The notes beneath the pieces are model-generated. The model worked only from the letters and a program-made list of their open reading frames with translations. It searched no databases and was not told where the DNA came from. This document shows, in pieces, positions 42,315 through 50,242 of a stretch of DNA of 64,000 nucleotides. Numbering within the stretch: the first letter of the stretch is position 1; every line of letters begins with the position of its first letter. The DNA comes from an uncultured Rhodospirillaceae bacterium. GTDB taxonomy: Bacteria > Pseudomonadota > Alphaproteobacteria > Rhodospirillales > Magnetospirillaceae. The stretch is taken from positions 1 through 64,000 of the forward strand of contig CAJANL010000294.1 in NCBI GenBank assembly GCA_903941105.1, given 5' to 3'. The translations under genes were made by a program, and so were the position numbers.

Positions 42315-42938
42315 ATGATCGACTTGTACACATGGGCGACGCCAAACGGCCGCAAGATTTCGGTGATGCTGGAGGAAGTGGCCCTTCCCTATCGGGTGCA
42401 CGCCGTCGACATCACCAGGGGTGACCAATTTTCCCCCGATTTCATGGCGGTGAACCCCAACTCCAAGATTCCCGCCATCGTCGACCATGATGGGCCGGGC
42501 GGTGGCGCCATGAGCCTGTTCGAATCGGGGGCCATCCTGATCTACCTCGCCGAGAAGACCGGCAAACTGATGCCGGCCGAGCCGCGCGGGCGCTATCAGG
42601 TGCTGCAATGGCTGATGTTCCAGATGGGCGGCATCGGCCCCATGTTCGGCCAGGCCCACCATTTCCGCCGCTTCGCTCCGGAAACCATTCCCTATGCCAT
42701 CGAGCGATACACCAAGGAAACACGGCGGCTCTACGGCGTGCTCGACCGCCGCCTGGGCGAAGCCGAATATGTGGCCGGTGACTTTTCCATCACCGATGTG
42801 GCGATTTTTCCATGGACGGTGCGCCACGACTGGCAGGGCGTCGACTTGGCTGCCGAGTTCCCCAACGTCAAACGCTGGTTCGACGCCATCGCGGCGCGAC
42901 CGGCGGTGGCGAAAGGAATGGCGGTGCCTTCGCCCTGA
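42315..42938 (+). CDS. Glutathione S-transferase (YfcG/nu-class-like)
   Basis: 207 residues. The thioredoxin-like N-terminal domain begins YTWATPNGRKISVMLEE, with the nu-class TPNGxK pattern; the cis-proline lies in NSKIPAIVDHD and the SNAIL-like motif is FESGAILIYLAE. The C-terminal domain has FSITDVAIFPWTVRHD. E. coli YfcG is a glutathione-dependent disulfide oxidoreductase; this is the closest described group. AAGGAGG precedes the start. Confidence 0.88.
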   Translation: MIDLYTWATPNGRKISVMLEEVALPYRVHAVDITRGDQFSPDFMAVNPNSKIPAIVDHDGPGGGAMSLFESGAILIYLAEKTGKLMPAEPRGRYQVLQWLMFQMGGIGPMFGQAHHFRRFAPETIPYAIERYTKETRRLYGVLDRRLGEAEYVAGDFSITDVAIFPWTVRHDWQGVDLAAEFPNVKRWFDAIAARPAVAKGMAVPSP

Positions 42939-43024
42939 TCACAAAACGAGACGTTGACGGCCACAGAGCCTTTCCGCTAGAACCATCGCTTCCAGCCACC
43001 GGCAGCCTTAGCCGGCTGCTCCGC

Positions 43025-43117
43025 GGAGGGGTGGGTGAGTGGCTGAAACCAGCGGTTTGCTAAACCGTCGTAGTCCGATAAGGTCTACCGCGGGTTCGAA
43101 TCCCGCCCCCTCCGCCA
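43025..43117 (+). tRNA. tRNA-Ser (anticodon GCT)
   Basis: 93 nt including encoded CCA. Acceptor stem GGAGGGG/CCCCTCC, anticodon loop containing TTGCTAA (GCT, reading AGC/AGT), a long variable arm typical of serine tRNAs, and T arm CGGG TTCGAAT CCCG. Its 3' end is the left boundary of an accessory region; two partial copies of the same end lie at 46820 and 52410. Confidence 0.95.
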
Positions 43118-43148
43118 TCTAGTCTTGATGACCTGCGATTCTCCGAGA

Positions 43149-43206
43149 CCCTGCGCCGAAAGGCGCGGGGTTCCGGCGCTTTCCCCATGTGTCTCCGGAC
43201 CGGAGA
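43149..43206 (+). terminator. Hairpin and shared tail after tRNA-Ser
   Basis: CCCTGCGCC (43149-43157), GAAA loop, GGCGCGGGG (43162-43170), then a tail that ends with TCCGGACCGGAGA at 43194-43206. The same order of hairpin and identical 13-base tail follows the partial tRNA ends at 46820 and 52410, so this is part of the repeated attachment module as well as a likely tRNA terminator. Confidence 0.6.
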
Positions 43207-43345
43207 GAGCCTCCGGCCAGGCCTCGGGCCTCTCCAATTCTCCCTTTTTCTCCGTTGCCCATATCGGCGGTCCGGGTTCGCGAAAGGCCTCGGAAGCGAT
43301 AAAGGCCCGAGCGGTCGCCCGGGCCATGAAGTCCGAAGGAAAGAG

Positions 43346-43754
43346 TCGGTCATCTTCGGCGCCACTTGCCCCGGCCGTGACACCGGCGTGGCCATCGTCA
43401 TCACACGCGCTTCGGCCAAGGCCATGAACCTGCTGCTGGCCGAGGTCGCCCTGGCCCTGCCGCTCGGCACCCATGCCGTCCTGCTCATGGACAATGCCGG
43501 TTGGCACATCGCCGACGAACTGGTCGTCCCGCCCACAATCACCCTGGTGCCGTTGCCACCCTATTCCCCCGAACTCAATGCCATTGAGCGGGTGTGGCTG
43601 CATCTACGCGACCGCTTCCTTTCCAACACCGTCTTCCCCGATGTCGATGCCGTCATCGACGCCTGCTGCGACGACATGGAACGCCCTCCTCGCCGATACC
43701 GGACGCATCCGATCCCTCTGCTCTCTGCCTTGGGCGTCAGCAGTCAGAAAATAA
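43346..43754 (+). pseudogene. IS630-family transposase remnant
   Basis: C-terminal half of an IS630-type DDE transposase: VIFGATCPGRDTGVAIVITR, HAVLLMDNAGWH (a catalytic aspartate) and LPPYSPELNAIERVW (a catalytic glutamate). The N-terminal DNA-binding half is missing. A frameshift near 43676 separates DACCDD from the normal ending TWNALLADTGRIRSLCSL, which stops at 43754. It cannot encode a working enzyme. Its right end abuts the truncated primase gene. Confidence 0.8.
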
Positions 43755-43772
43755 TGGAACTGGTATGATTTC

Positions 43773-44111
43773 AGGCTTGCCGCACACGCCACGCAGCCAT
43801 TCGTTCCGGCAAACCGGGGAGTAGCCGGATTTCCCAGTCTTCTGGTTTTCCCAGCGTCGTGGGAATACGTCTTCGCGGCCGCGGAACAGGCTATGAAACA
43901 GCGCGACCTCGGCTGCGGTCGGCGATGCCATGGTGACGGGAGCATCTTGGGGCGAAATTGCATGGTTCTCGCATTCGTCTCCGGTGGCGGCCGACAACAG
44001 GCGAGTTGCCTCCTCCAACTCGGCCACGACGTCAGCACGCTCCTGATCGAGAACTGCCAGGCGCCGTTCCAGTTCCTCGATCCGTGCCCGCGCCTTTTCC
44101 TGTGACGGCAT
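43773..44111 (-). pseudogene. TOTE-type primase/helicase gene, N-terminal fragment
   Basis: About 113 residues remain. A coiled coil (ARARIEELERRLAVLDQERA) leads to EVALFHSLFRGREDVFPRRW and TGKSGYSPVCRNEWLRGVCG, the N-terminal signature of the archaeo-eukaryotic primase in TOTE conflict-system helicase proteins, which are normally several hundred to over 900 residues. The reading frame leaves the family after GVCGKP at 43773 and runs 12 codons into the IS630 end. ATG 44126 is an alternative start. The insertion clearly inactivated the gene. Confidence 0.7.
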
Positions 44112-44253
44112 CGGATCCGCCCCCATTCCTCTCCATTTCCCGAGACATAGGATAAAGTATGGAAACGCGGTGACGATTGCCAACTGTCAACGCCATCCTG
44201 GCTGCACTCTGAAGGACCGGCTATTCTGGACCCTTCCAGCAGCAGGAGCGACC

Positions 44254-44592
44254 GTGATCGACGACCCGGCCAAGACGGGGCATCTTCTCGAACGGCTGAA
44301 GGAATGCCTGCCATTCCCCGCCACCCTGTCGCCGCCGTTGGCGGCCATGATCCGTGAGCAATCCGGCGGCCACGACGTGCCGCCGCGATGCGACATCACC
44401 CGAGTGTACTATGCCGGTGACGAGGGCGGAATCCTCTGCGGCCTCGACCTCACCATGGACACCGGCAAGAAAACACTCTTCGCCTCGATCACCTACCTGC
44501 TGTTCGACCACCGCATGCCGCTGGCACGCGAGATCACCGCCTATCAGAAACACCGGGCCAAACGGATGCGGCGCCAGGGAACCCGCTCATGA
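44254..44592 (+). CDS. Hypothetical protein, first of an accessory pair
   Basis: 112 residues from GTG 44254, with AGGAG 6 bp upstream. It contains SGGHDVPPRCDITRVYYAGD and a C-terminal basic tail KHRAKRMRRQGTRS. No membrane segment, no recognised family. The stop overlaps the next ATG (ATGA), so the two genes are coupled. It is the first intact gene in the tRNA-Ser accessory region. Confidence 0.6.
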   Translation: MIDDPAKTGHLLERLKECLPFPATLSPPLAAMIREQSGGHDVPPRCDITRVYYAGDEGGILCGLDLTMDTGKKTLFASITYLLFDHRMPLAREITAYQKHRAKRMRRQGTRS

Positions 44593-45704
44593 GCGAATAC
44601 CAGTACTACGAGTTCCAGGCCGTCGACCGGCCACTCGACGAGACGGCGCGAGGCGCCTTGCGCGCCATCTCGACGCGGGCCCGCATCACCGCCACCAGCT
44701 TTGTCAACAATTACGAGTGGGGCGATCTCAAGGCCGATCCCCGCGACCTGCTGAAGCGCTATTTCGACCTGTTCTTGTACCTGGCGAACTGGGGAAGCCG
44801 CCGATTCGCCCTGCGTATGCCGAGGCACCTGCTCGACCTCGAGGTTCTCGACGGCTTCCAGTTGGACGACGAGGTGGCCTCCCTTACGGTCGCCGGCGGG
44901 CATGTGATCGTCGACATCCACCGGGACGAGGTCGATGCCGAGGATTGGGTCGACGGCAGCGGTTGGCTGTCGGCGTTGGCACCGCTGCGGGCTGAGGTTC
45001 TGGCCGGCGACCTCCGGCTGTTCGTGCTGCTATGGCTGCTGCAGGTCGAGAACGGCTGGACGCCCGACGAGGCCGTCATGCCGGCACCCGGCCTCGGGCC
45101 GCTGACCGGTCCGCTGGCGGCGCTGGCCGAATTCCTCGATGTCGACGGTGACCTGCTGGAAGCGGTCGCCGGCTTTGCTGCGGCGGCATCGGAACCGTCC
45201 CCGGCCAAGGTCGAAGCCCGTATTCGTGCCCTGACAGAGGACGAGAAGGTTGCGCTGCTGCGGCGCCTCCATGACGGCGACGCCCATGTCGGGGCCGAGT
45301 TGCGCCGCTGCTGCCGGCCATTGCCGGCCGGAACCGACGGGCCCACCGCCGGAGAATTGCGCGCCGCTGCCGCAGCCATCGGGGCGAAGCGCCGCCAAGC
45401 CGCCGAAGAGCGGAAAGCCGCCGAGAGCCGTAGGCGCGAGCAGGATCTGGCCGCGGCACGGGCGAAGCATCTGGTCGCCTTGGCCAAGCGGGGCGACTCG
45501 GCATGGCGCGAAGTGGATGAGCAGATCGCGCTGCGCAACGCCGGCGGCTACGACCGGGCGGCGGCGCTGCTGGCCGACCTCGGCGAGATCGCTGCGACCG
45601 CCGGCAGCCAGGACCAGTTCACCCGCCGGATTTCTGACATCCGCACCCGTCACGACCGCAAGGGCAAGTTCATCGACCGACTGGACAGGGCCGGCCTGCG
45701 GTGA
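44589..45704 (+). CDS. Hypothetical protein, second of the accessory pair
   Basis: 371 residues beginning MSEYQYYEFQAVDRPLDETA. The N-terminal part (ITATSFVNNYEWGDLKADPR, FDLFLYLANWGSRRFALRMP) recalls an uncharacterised family seen in accessory regions, which I cannot name with confidence. A charged, alanine-rich coiled coil lies at about 255-300 (KRRQAAEERKAAESRRREQD), and the C-terminus is basic. No catalytic motif is visible. Defence or mobile-element association is suggested only by context. Confidence 0.6.
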   Translation: MSEYQYYEFQAVDRPLDETARGALRAISTRARITATSFVNNYEWGDLKADPRDLLKRYFDLFLYLANWGSRRFALRMPRHLLDLEVLDGFQLDDEVASLTVAGGHVIVDIHRDEVDAEDWVDGSGWLSALAPLRAEVLAGDLRLFVLLWLLQVENGWTPDEAVMPAPGLGPLTGPLAALAEFLDVDGDLLEAVAGFAAAASEPSPAKVEARIRALTEDEKVALLRRLHDGDAHVGAELRRCCRPLPAGTDGPTAGELRAAAAAIGAKRRQAAEERKAAESRRREQDLAAARAKHLVALAKRGDSAWREVDEQIALRNAGGYDRAAALLADLGEIAATAGSQDQFTRRISDIRTRHDRKGKFIDRLDRAGLR

Positions 45705-45739
45705 CTGCAGAGGTTGAAATCTGAGCCGCACTGGCGTAT

Positions 45740-45754
45740 GTACTATGTGAGTAC
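45740..45754. promoter_or_regulatory. Short inverted repeat before the TacA-type antitoxin
   Basis: GTACT at 45740-45744 and AGTAC at 45750-45754 with a 5 bp spacer, 25 bp before the antitoxin ATG. TacA-type antitoxins bind palindromes at their own promoter, so this is a plausible autoregulatory site. The stem is short, so confidence is low. Confidence 0.3.
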
Positions 45755-45778
45755 GCTTTGTCTACCCCCGAGGATGTC

Positions 45779-46081
45779 ATGCCGCACCCACAGTCCGGAC
45801 ATTCCGATTCCGCCCGCAAAGCGACACGCCTCAATTTGCGCGCGTCCGCCCGACAGGACGCCTTGATCCGCAAGGCCGCGGAATCGGTCGGCCGCAGCGT
45901 GACCGAGTTCGTGCTCGACAGCGCCTGTGCCAGCGCCGAACATGTGCTTGCTGAGCGGCGGCAGTTCGTCCTTGATGACGAGGCTTGGTCCCGATTCATG
46001 GCGGCGCTGGATCAGCCTGCTGCTGACAAACCCAGGCTGAAGACGCTGCTCTCCGAGCCAAGCGTTCTCGATCGCTCGTGA
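45779..46081 (+). CDS. tacA: DUF1778 (TacA-type) antitoxin
   Basis: 100 residues from ATG 45779 (GAGG 5 bp upstream); a TTG at 45758 is an alternative. The ribbon-helix-helix segment RLNLRASARQDALIRKAAES, then VGRSVTEFVLDSA, and the C-terminal FVLDDEAWSRFMAALDQP are typical of DUF1778 antitoxins, which bind the GNAT toxin and repress the operon. The stop overlaps the toxin GTG by 4 bp. Confidence 0.88.
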   Translation: MPHPQSGHSDSARKATRLNLRASARQDALIRKAAESVGRSVTEFVLDSACASAEHVLAERRQFVLDDEAWSRFMAALDQPAADKPRLKTLLSEPSVLDRS

Positions 46082-46587
46082 GCGTCGGCCTTTCCTCGGT
46101 CGAGAAACTCTCGCCGGACCACGTCGTCGCCGGGTTTGATAGCGGAATCGCAACGCTCAACGACTGGCTGTTTCGTTTTGCTCGGCCCAATCAGGCTGCG
46201 GGAACCTCGCAGACCTATGTCGTTCTGCGCTCAGGGCGGGTCATCGGTTATTACGCGGTCGCCGCAGGCAGCGTGCGCCGTGACGACAGCCCGGAACGGA
46301 TAGCCAAGGGGCAGTCCCGCCATCCGGTGCCGGTCGCCACGATTGCGCGCCTTGCAGTCGATCGAAGCGAGCAAGGCAAGGGCATTGGCGCTGCCTTGCT
46401 CAAGGATGCCCTGGTGCGGATCGCCGGGGCTGCCGACATCATCGGCGTCCGGGCCGTGCTGGTCCACGCCAAGGACGAGATGGCGCGCGCCTTCTATGAG
46501 CGGTTCGACTTCGTGCCCTCGCCGGTCGATCCCCTGCAGATGTTCCTGCTGATGAAGGACGTGCGCCATGCCTTGGGGCTCGACTGA
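46078..46587 (+). CDS. tacT: GNAT (TacT-type) toxin
   Basis: 169 residues from GTG 46078. The acetyl-CoA loop is seen as DRSEQGKGIGAALLKDAL, with YVVLRSGRVIGYYAVAAGSV before and AFYERFDFVPSPVDPLQMFL after. TacT-type toxins acetylate the amino group of charged tRNAs and stop translation. The gene pair is intact and may stabilise the accessory region. A TTCCCTG-rich stretch follows. Confidence 0.88.
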   Translation: MSVGLSSVEKLSPDHVVAGFDSGIATLNDWLFRFARPNQAAGTSQTYVVLRSGRVIGYYAVAAGSVRRDDSPERIAKGQSRHPVPVATIARLAVDRSEQGKGIGAALLKDALVRIAGAADIIGVRAVLVHAKDEMARAFYERFDFVPSPVDPLQMFLLMKDVRHALGLD

Positions 46588-46637
46588 CCCTAGGACCGGG
46601 CCGTTCGCGCATCGTACCCGCCTGATTGGCCCTTTGC

Positions 46638-46789
46638 TTCCCTGAAGGAACCGGCGCAATTCCCTGTTCCGTTCGACAGGGAATTCGGCCCCGTTCATCG
46701 CCGAGTCGGCCGCTGTCCCGGCCGGATATTCACTGCCCACAACCACCCAAAACACAACTTTCCCTGTATTTTCCCTAAATTTCAGGGAA
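46638..46789. repeat. Cluster of TTCCCTG / CAGGGAA sites
   Basis: The 7-mer TTCCCTG or its complement occurs at 46638, 46660, 46677 (inverted), 46760 and 46783 (inverted), with a 6-base TTCCCT at 46771. The second and third form a perfect 9 bp inverted repeat (AATTCCCTG/CAGGGAATT). They lie 30-180 bp from the partial tRNA-Ser end at 46820. This resembles arm-type sites bound by an integrase or excision factor. The rest of 46588-47052 holds no gene. Confidence 0.5.
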
Positions 46790-46819
46790 CGCACCCAAGA
46801 GACCGGTTCGCCCCAGACT

Positions 46820-46920
46820 GCCCCCTCCGCCATACAGTCTTCATAAGTAAAGACCAAGGCGCCGCCCCTGCTAAAGGGGCGGCTGCCTGGGCGCTTCCCC
46901 GGCATGGTCCGGACCGGAGA
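46820..46920 (+). repeat. tRNA-Ser 3' end module, copy B (attachment-site-like)
   Basis: The last 13 bases of tRNA-Ser, including CCA, are repeated at 46820-46832. They are followed by 26 bases identical to 52433-52458 (starting 46845), a perfect hairpin GCCGCCCCT/AGGGGCGGC (46861-46883) and the shared tail TCCGGACCGGAGA at 46908-46920. A GGTTCG at 46805 sits where the T loop would be. Confidence 0.75.
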
Positions 46921-47052
46921 CTGGGGTCGTGGTCATATTCACCGCCTCTCCTGCCCCCTTTCTCTCCGTTTTCCTTTTTGGCGGACCCGGAATGATTGCG
47001 GCCAGAGGCGCAAGTACTCCGATCGCTGGCAAGTCCGGCGACTTTGACCTGA

Positions 47053-48093
47053 TCAGCCGAAGCCCAGCAGTGCCTTCTGCTCCTGCCAGTCGATCGGCAA
47101 GTCGATGCGCTTGAACAGGGCATCGGCGGTGAGGTCGACCGGTTGGCGGCTGGTGAGGATCGCCGCGATGATGTCGGGGGCGAGGAAGGCGAGCGGCAAG
47201 TGATGGGCGATATGGCTGCCGCTCACGCCTTCGCGGAGGGCGATGGCGGTGATGGTGGCAGAGGTTCCGCCTGCCAGTTCCTGAAACCAGCCGATGCCGC
47301 GGGCGATGGCTTTGACGAGGACGGGATCGACCTTGGCTGTCGGGGCGCCGCCCTCGATCACCAGTCGCATCTCGACGCCGCGACGCCGGACGGTCATCGG
47401 GATGCGTCGGATCAGCATCAGCGCCGCCGGATCTGCGACCGCCGTTCCGACCGGCACCAGCGGAGACAGGGGCACCGCCAGCGACAGGCCATCTTCGCCC
47501 ACCGTGACGCGCTCGACCGCATCGGCCAAACCATTCGTTTCCTCGCGTAATCGCTGGCGCAATGTTGCGGCCGCGGCAAGAACGGCAGGCAGCCTGCCGG
47601 CGGCAATCCCGGCCTCACGCGCAGCAGCGACCACGGCCGTTCCGTCGGCGAGCATCGCGCCAGCCGCATCGGCGACGCAGCGTTCGATAGTGCCGGCCGG
47701 CAGACGCCATCCCTGCCCGGAGTGTTCGACGCTGCCGGTCACCAGCCGGTGCGACACATAGTAGCGGTAGCGGCGGCCGCCCTTGGCGGCGTGGCTGGGA
47801 GTCAGCCGGTCGCCATCGGTATCGAACAGCTTGCCGGCCAGCGGGCTGACCTCCACCTTGCCTGGCCGGAACCGGCGCGCAGTGAGGTTTGCGGCAAGAT
47901 GAAGCTGCACCTCGTCCCACAGGGGGCGGTCGACGATGGCCTCGTGCAGGCCGGGATGGCGGGCGTCCTTGTGGCGGATTTCGCCAATGTAGATAGGGTT
48001 GGCCAGCAGGGCGTAGAGGGCACCACATGCGAACGGTCGATCGGCCTTGGAGCGGAAGCCGGCTTGCTCCAACTCCGACTTCACCCGAGGCAT
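47053..48093 (-). pseudogene. Large serine recombinase, C-terminal part only
   Basis: About 346 residues of a serine recombinase without the N-terminal catalytic resolvase domain. The recombinase domain is seen in SELEQAGFRSKADRPFACGA and LYALLANPIYIGEIRHKDAR; the rest carries a helical region and a C-terminal DNA-binding segment. Homology begins at about 48093, where the DNA switches into the signal-peptide gene at 48169. Without the catalytic serine it cannot recombine DNA. Its 3' end points toward attachment module B. Confidence 0.75.
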
Positions 48094-48169
48094 GGGCGGG
48101 ACGAGCGGCCAGGGGGCAGGCCAACAGAAAGGCGACGAGCGCCAACGCAACGGTTCTCGGATTAGTCAT
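48094..48169 (-). pseudogene. Signal-peptide end of a periplasmic gene, cut off
   Basis: ATG 48169 overlaps the DHC stop by 8 bp and opens a good signal peptide (VALALVAFLLACPLAARPAH). After about 27 residues the frame runs into the recombinase fragment in another frame and meaning is lost. This was probably a third periplasmic gene of the cytochrome operon whose body was removed when the recombinase DNA joined here. Confidence 0.65.
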
Positions 48170-48629
48170 CTTCGAAATATCCTTTGTCGGCGCCCCGGTG
48201 GCAGGCCGGGCAGTTTGACTTGGTCACCACCTTGGGGTCCTTCCACACCCGCTCGGGGATGCGGTCATGCTTGCGCAGGAAGTCCGGGTTCTCGGTGATT
48301 TTCTGCGGTGTGCCGCTGGGCGCCACCCATTGCATGTATTTGCGGGCGCGGCCCTGGGTGAGCACATCGCCGGCATTGGTCGTGTAGAAGTCCCGAATAG
48401 CCTTCGTCTTGTCAGCCGGCAGGCTGGCATCCTCGCCGAAATGGTCGGCCAATTCGTCCATCATGCGGTTCCACGAGCGGGCCGGCAGGAAGGCCGGCTG
48501 GAAGGCCATATGGCAGGCGCCGCATTCCTTGAGGACCAGCGGGTCCTTGACCGGCGGAACCCAGTCGTTCCCGGCGAAAGCGGGTGTGGCGAGGGCGCCC
48601 AGTACGAGCGCGAGCAGAGCGGCGCGCAT
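48162..48629 (-). CDS. dhc: Diheme cytochrome c (DHC)
   Basis: 155 residues with a signal peptide (MRAALLALVLGALATPAFAG). Two c-type heme sites: CGACH at 36-40 and CPACH at 140-144. The length, the FLPARSWNRMMDELADHFGE segment and the neighbouring genes match the DHC family, which passes electrons to SHP in the periplasm. It follows the SHP gene with a one-base gap. An acidic tail (GYFEDD) ends the protein. Confidence 0.9.
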   Translation of the reverse strand: MRAALLALVLGALATPAFAGNDWVPPVKDPLVLKECGACHMAFQPAFLPARSWNRMMDELADHFGEDASLPADKTKAIRDFYTTNAGDVLTQGRARKYMQWVAPSGTPQKITENPDFLRKHDRIPERVWKDPKVVTKSNCPACHRGADKGYFEDD

Positions 48630-48630
48630 G

Positions 48631-49050
48631 TCACTGCCCCGCCATGAAGGTGATGTAGTCGCCCTTTTCGATGGGCGTGCATTCGCGGCCCAGCACGCCC
48701 TTGCAATCGCGGCCGAACTGCTTCTCCACCTCGTCCCTGTCGGTGAACCGCTTGGCATTGGCCGACACCGCCACCGGCTCGATGGGGCGGCCGGTCTTGG
48801 CGTTGCGGCCCGGGTTGCGGGGATCGTCGGTGTGGCAGGACGTGCAGGACGGGGTGCGCTCGTCCCCCTTGGCCCATTTGGTGCGGAACAGAGTCTCGCC
48901 GCGCTTGGCATCGAACCCCGCGAACGCGGGATCGGCCTTCTTCGCCTGGCCGGCGTAGTCGGACAGGATGGCGTCGCGGCGGGCATCGGCGGCCTGAACC
49001 AGTGAGGGCACAAGGGCAAGTGCGGCAACGGCGAGCAGGGAACGGATCAT
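48631..49050 (-). CDS. shp: SHP-type monoheme cytochrome (DUF1924)
   Basis: 139 residues from ATG 49050. A signal peptide (LLAVAALALVPSLVQAAD) is followed by a single CTSCH heme site at 69-73 and the family segment EPVAVSANAKRFTDRDEVEK, whose asparagine corresponds to the unusual heme ligand described for the Rhodobacter sphaeroides heme protein. GRECTPIEKGDYITFM near the end adds the two conserved cysteine positions. SHP binds oxygen and nitric oxide-like ligands in vitro; its biological role is not settled. Confidence 0.9.
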   Translation of the reverse strand: MIRSLLAVAALALVPSLVQAADARRDAILSDYAGQAKKADPAFAGFDAKRGETLFRTKWAKGDERTPSCTSCHTDDPRNPGRNAKTGRPIEPVAVSANAKRFTDRDEVEKQFGRDCKGVLGRECTPIEKGDYITFMAGQ

Positions 49051-49544
49051 CGGGAGGTCTCCTTGGCGGGGGCGAGGCGGAAATCGGACAGCGCGTCCCT
49101 GGTGCGGGCCAGCAGGCGCTTGCCGCCATACATGAAGGTCACAAAGGCGATGTGGCCAAAGATCACCCACAGGCTGGCCTCTGACACCGCCTCGTGCGGA
49201 TCCTCCAGCCAGGCCATCCCGTCAGCGAAGGCTCCAAGCACCGCCGCGATTCCGATGGCCGCCAGCAGCATGACGGCGAACCACGCGAATAGCGGGTTGC
49301 GACCCTTGCGGGCTGTGAGCCAAGCCAGGCTGTCCTTGACACTAGGCCGCGGAAGCCGCCACGGCCCGGATGTCGCCAGCATGCCCGCAACCAGCCGGAC
49401 AGCTATGGCAATCAACACGGTATAGCCGGCGAACAGGTGCATGGAGTAGGTGTCCTCGTCCGCCGTGACATAGGCCACTAGGTATCCGCCGGCCAGCCAG
49501 GCGTGCCAGAGCTTCAGCATGGCGTGTTGGGTCTTGGGCGACAT
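49047..49544 (-). CDS. Cytochrome b561-type membrane protein
   Basis: 165 residues with four membrane helices, for example MHLFAGYTVLIAIAVRLVAG and FAWFAVMLLAAIGIAAVLGA. Histidines in LKLWHAWLAGG, MHLFAG and FGHIAFVTFMYGG fit the two b hemes. It would take electrons from quinol and pass them to DHC and SHP. It overlaps the SHP start by 4 bp, so the three genes are an operon. Confidence 0.88.
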   Translation of the reverse strand: MSPKTQHAMLKLWHAWLAGGYLVAYVTADEDTYSMHLFAGYTVLIAIAVRLVAGMLATSGPWRLPRPSVKDSLAWLTARKGRNPLFAWFAVMLLAAIGIAAVLGAFADGMAWLEDPHEAVSEASLWVIFGHIAFVTFMYGGKRLLARTRDALSDFRLAPAKETSR

Positions 49545-49556
49545 GGCTTCCCCCGT

Positions 49557-49832
49557 TCAATCGTCGTCATCGTCATGGCCGCGCTTGCGGTCGTGCCGCT
49601 CACGGTGGTGCTCGGAGCGGGCACCTTGGCGCCGCTCGTCCTCGCGGCCACGGACAGTGGCGTCCGTCGGACGGAGGTAGCCGTTGACCATGTCCGCGAC
49701 CTCCTCCTTCCTCTGATCCGCCGTGGCGGCGGGAGCCAAATATCCGTTATCCTTGACCTGCGCGTAGACGGCGGCCGCAGAACCGAGGATGGCGGCGGCG
49801 ACCAATCCGTGAATGAGCATTTTACCGAGCAT
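49557..49832 (-). CDS. Small secreted protein with His/Asp/Arg tail
   Basis: 91 residues. A signal peptide (LIHGLVAAAILGSAAAVYAQ) is followed by repeated YLAP/YLRP segments and a strongly charged tail (RSEHHRERHDRKRGHDDDDD). Histidine and aspartate clusters of this type often bind divalent metals. It is the first gene of the leftward cytochrome operon, 12 bp before cytochrome b561, and faces the divergent PepSY gene. Family not recognised. Confidence 0.6.
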   Translation of the reverse strand: MLGKMLIHGLVAAAILGSAAAVYAQVKDNGYLAPAATADQRKEEVADMVNGYLRPTDATVRGREDERRQGARSEHHRERHDRKRGHDDDDD

Positions 49833-49939
49833 CCTGCCCTCCTTGGGTTTCGATGCGTCGATCCTACGAAGTTCAGCCTGAACGGAGCCTGATCGGCTTG
49901 TTCATCTCCGGTTCAGGTTGATGGGCCTACCCTTGGATC

Positions 49940-50242
49940 ATGAAACTCGGTCTCTGCATCCTTGCCGCATTGCTCGCCGTTTCGCCCGCCTGGGCGGACA
50001 GCGACCACGACCGCGCCCGGCGCGCCGTCGAGGAGGGGCGCATCCTTCCGCTCAAGGACATCCTCGCCCGGGCCGAGGCCAGCCATCCGGGGCAGTTGCT
50101 TGAAGCCGAGCTTGAGGACGAGCACGGCATGATGGTCTATGAACTGAAGGTACTGGCCAAGGACGGCCGCGTGATCAAGCTTCTCTACGACGCGGGCACT
50201 GGCGAACTGCTGAAGGTCAAAGGAAAAGGGGGAGGCCGGTGA
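49940..50242 (+). CDS. PepSY domain periplasmic protein
   Basis: 100 residues. Signal peptide (MKLGLCILAALLAVSPAWAD), then one PepSY domain: EGRILPLKDILARAEASHPG and YELKVLAKDGRVIKLLYDAG. PepSY proteins of this size are found beside OmpR-type two-component systems and DHC/SHP clusters. The stop overlaps the response-regulator GTG by 4 bp. Its promoter should lie in the 107 bp divergent gap 49833-49939. Confidence 0.85.
   Translation: MKLGLCILAALLAVSPAWADSDHDRARRAVEEGRILPLKDILARAEASHPGQLLEAELEDEHGMMVYELKVLAKDGRVIKLLYDAGTGELLKVKGKGGGR

Noticed and set aside
43187-43345. N-terminal extension of the IS630 frame.
   Set aside because: The 53 codons before VIFGATCPG do not resemble the transposase N-terminus and overlap the tRNA-Ser attachment module tail.
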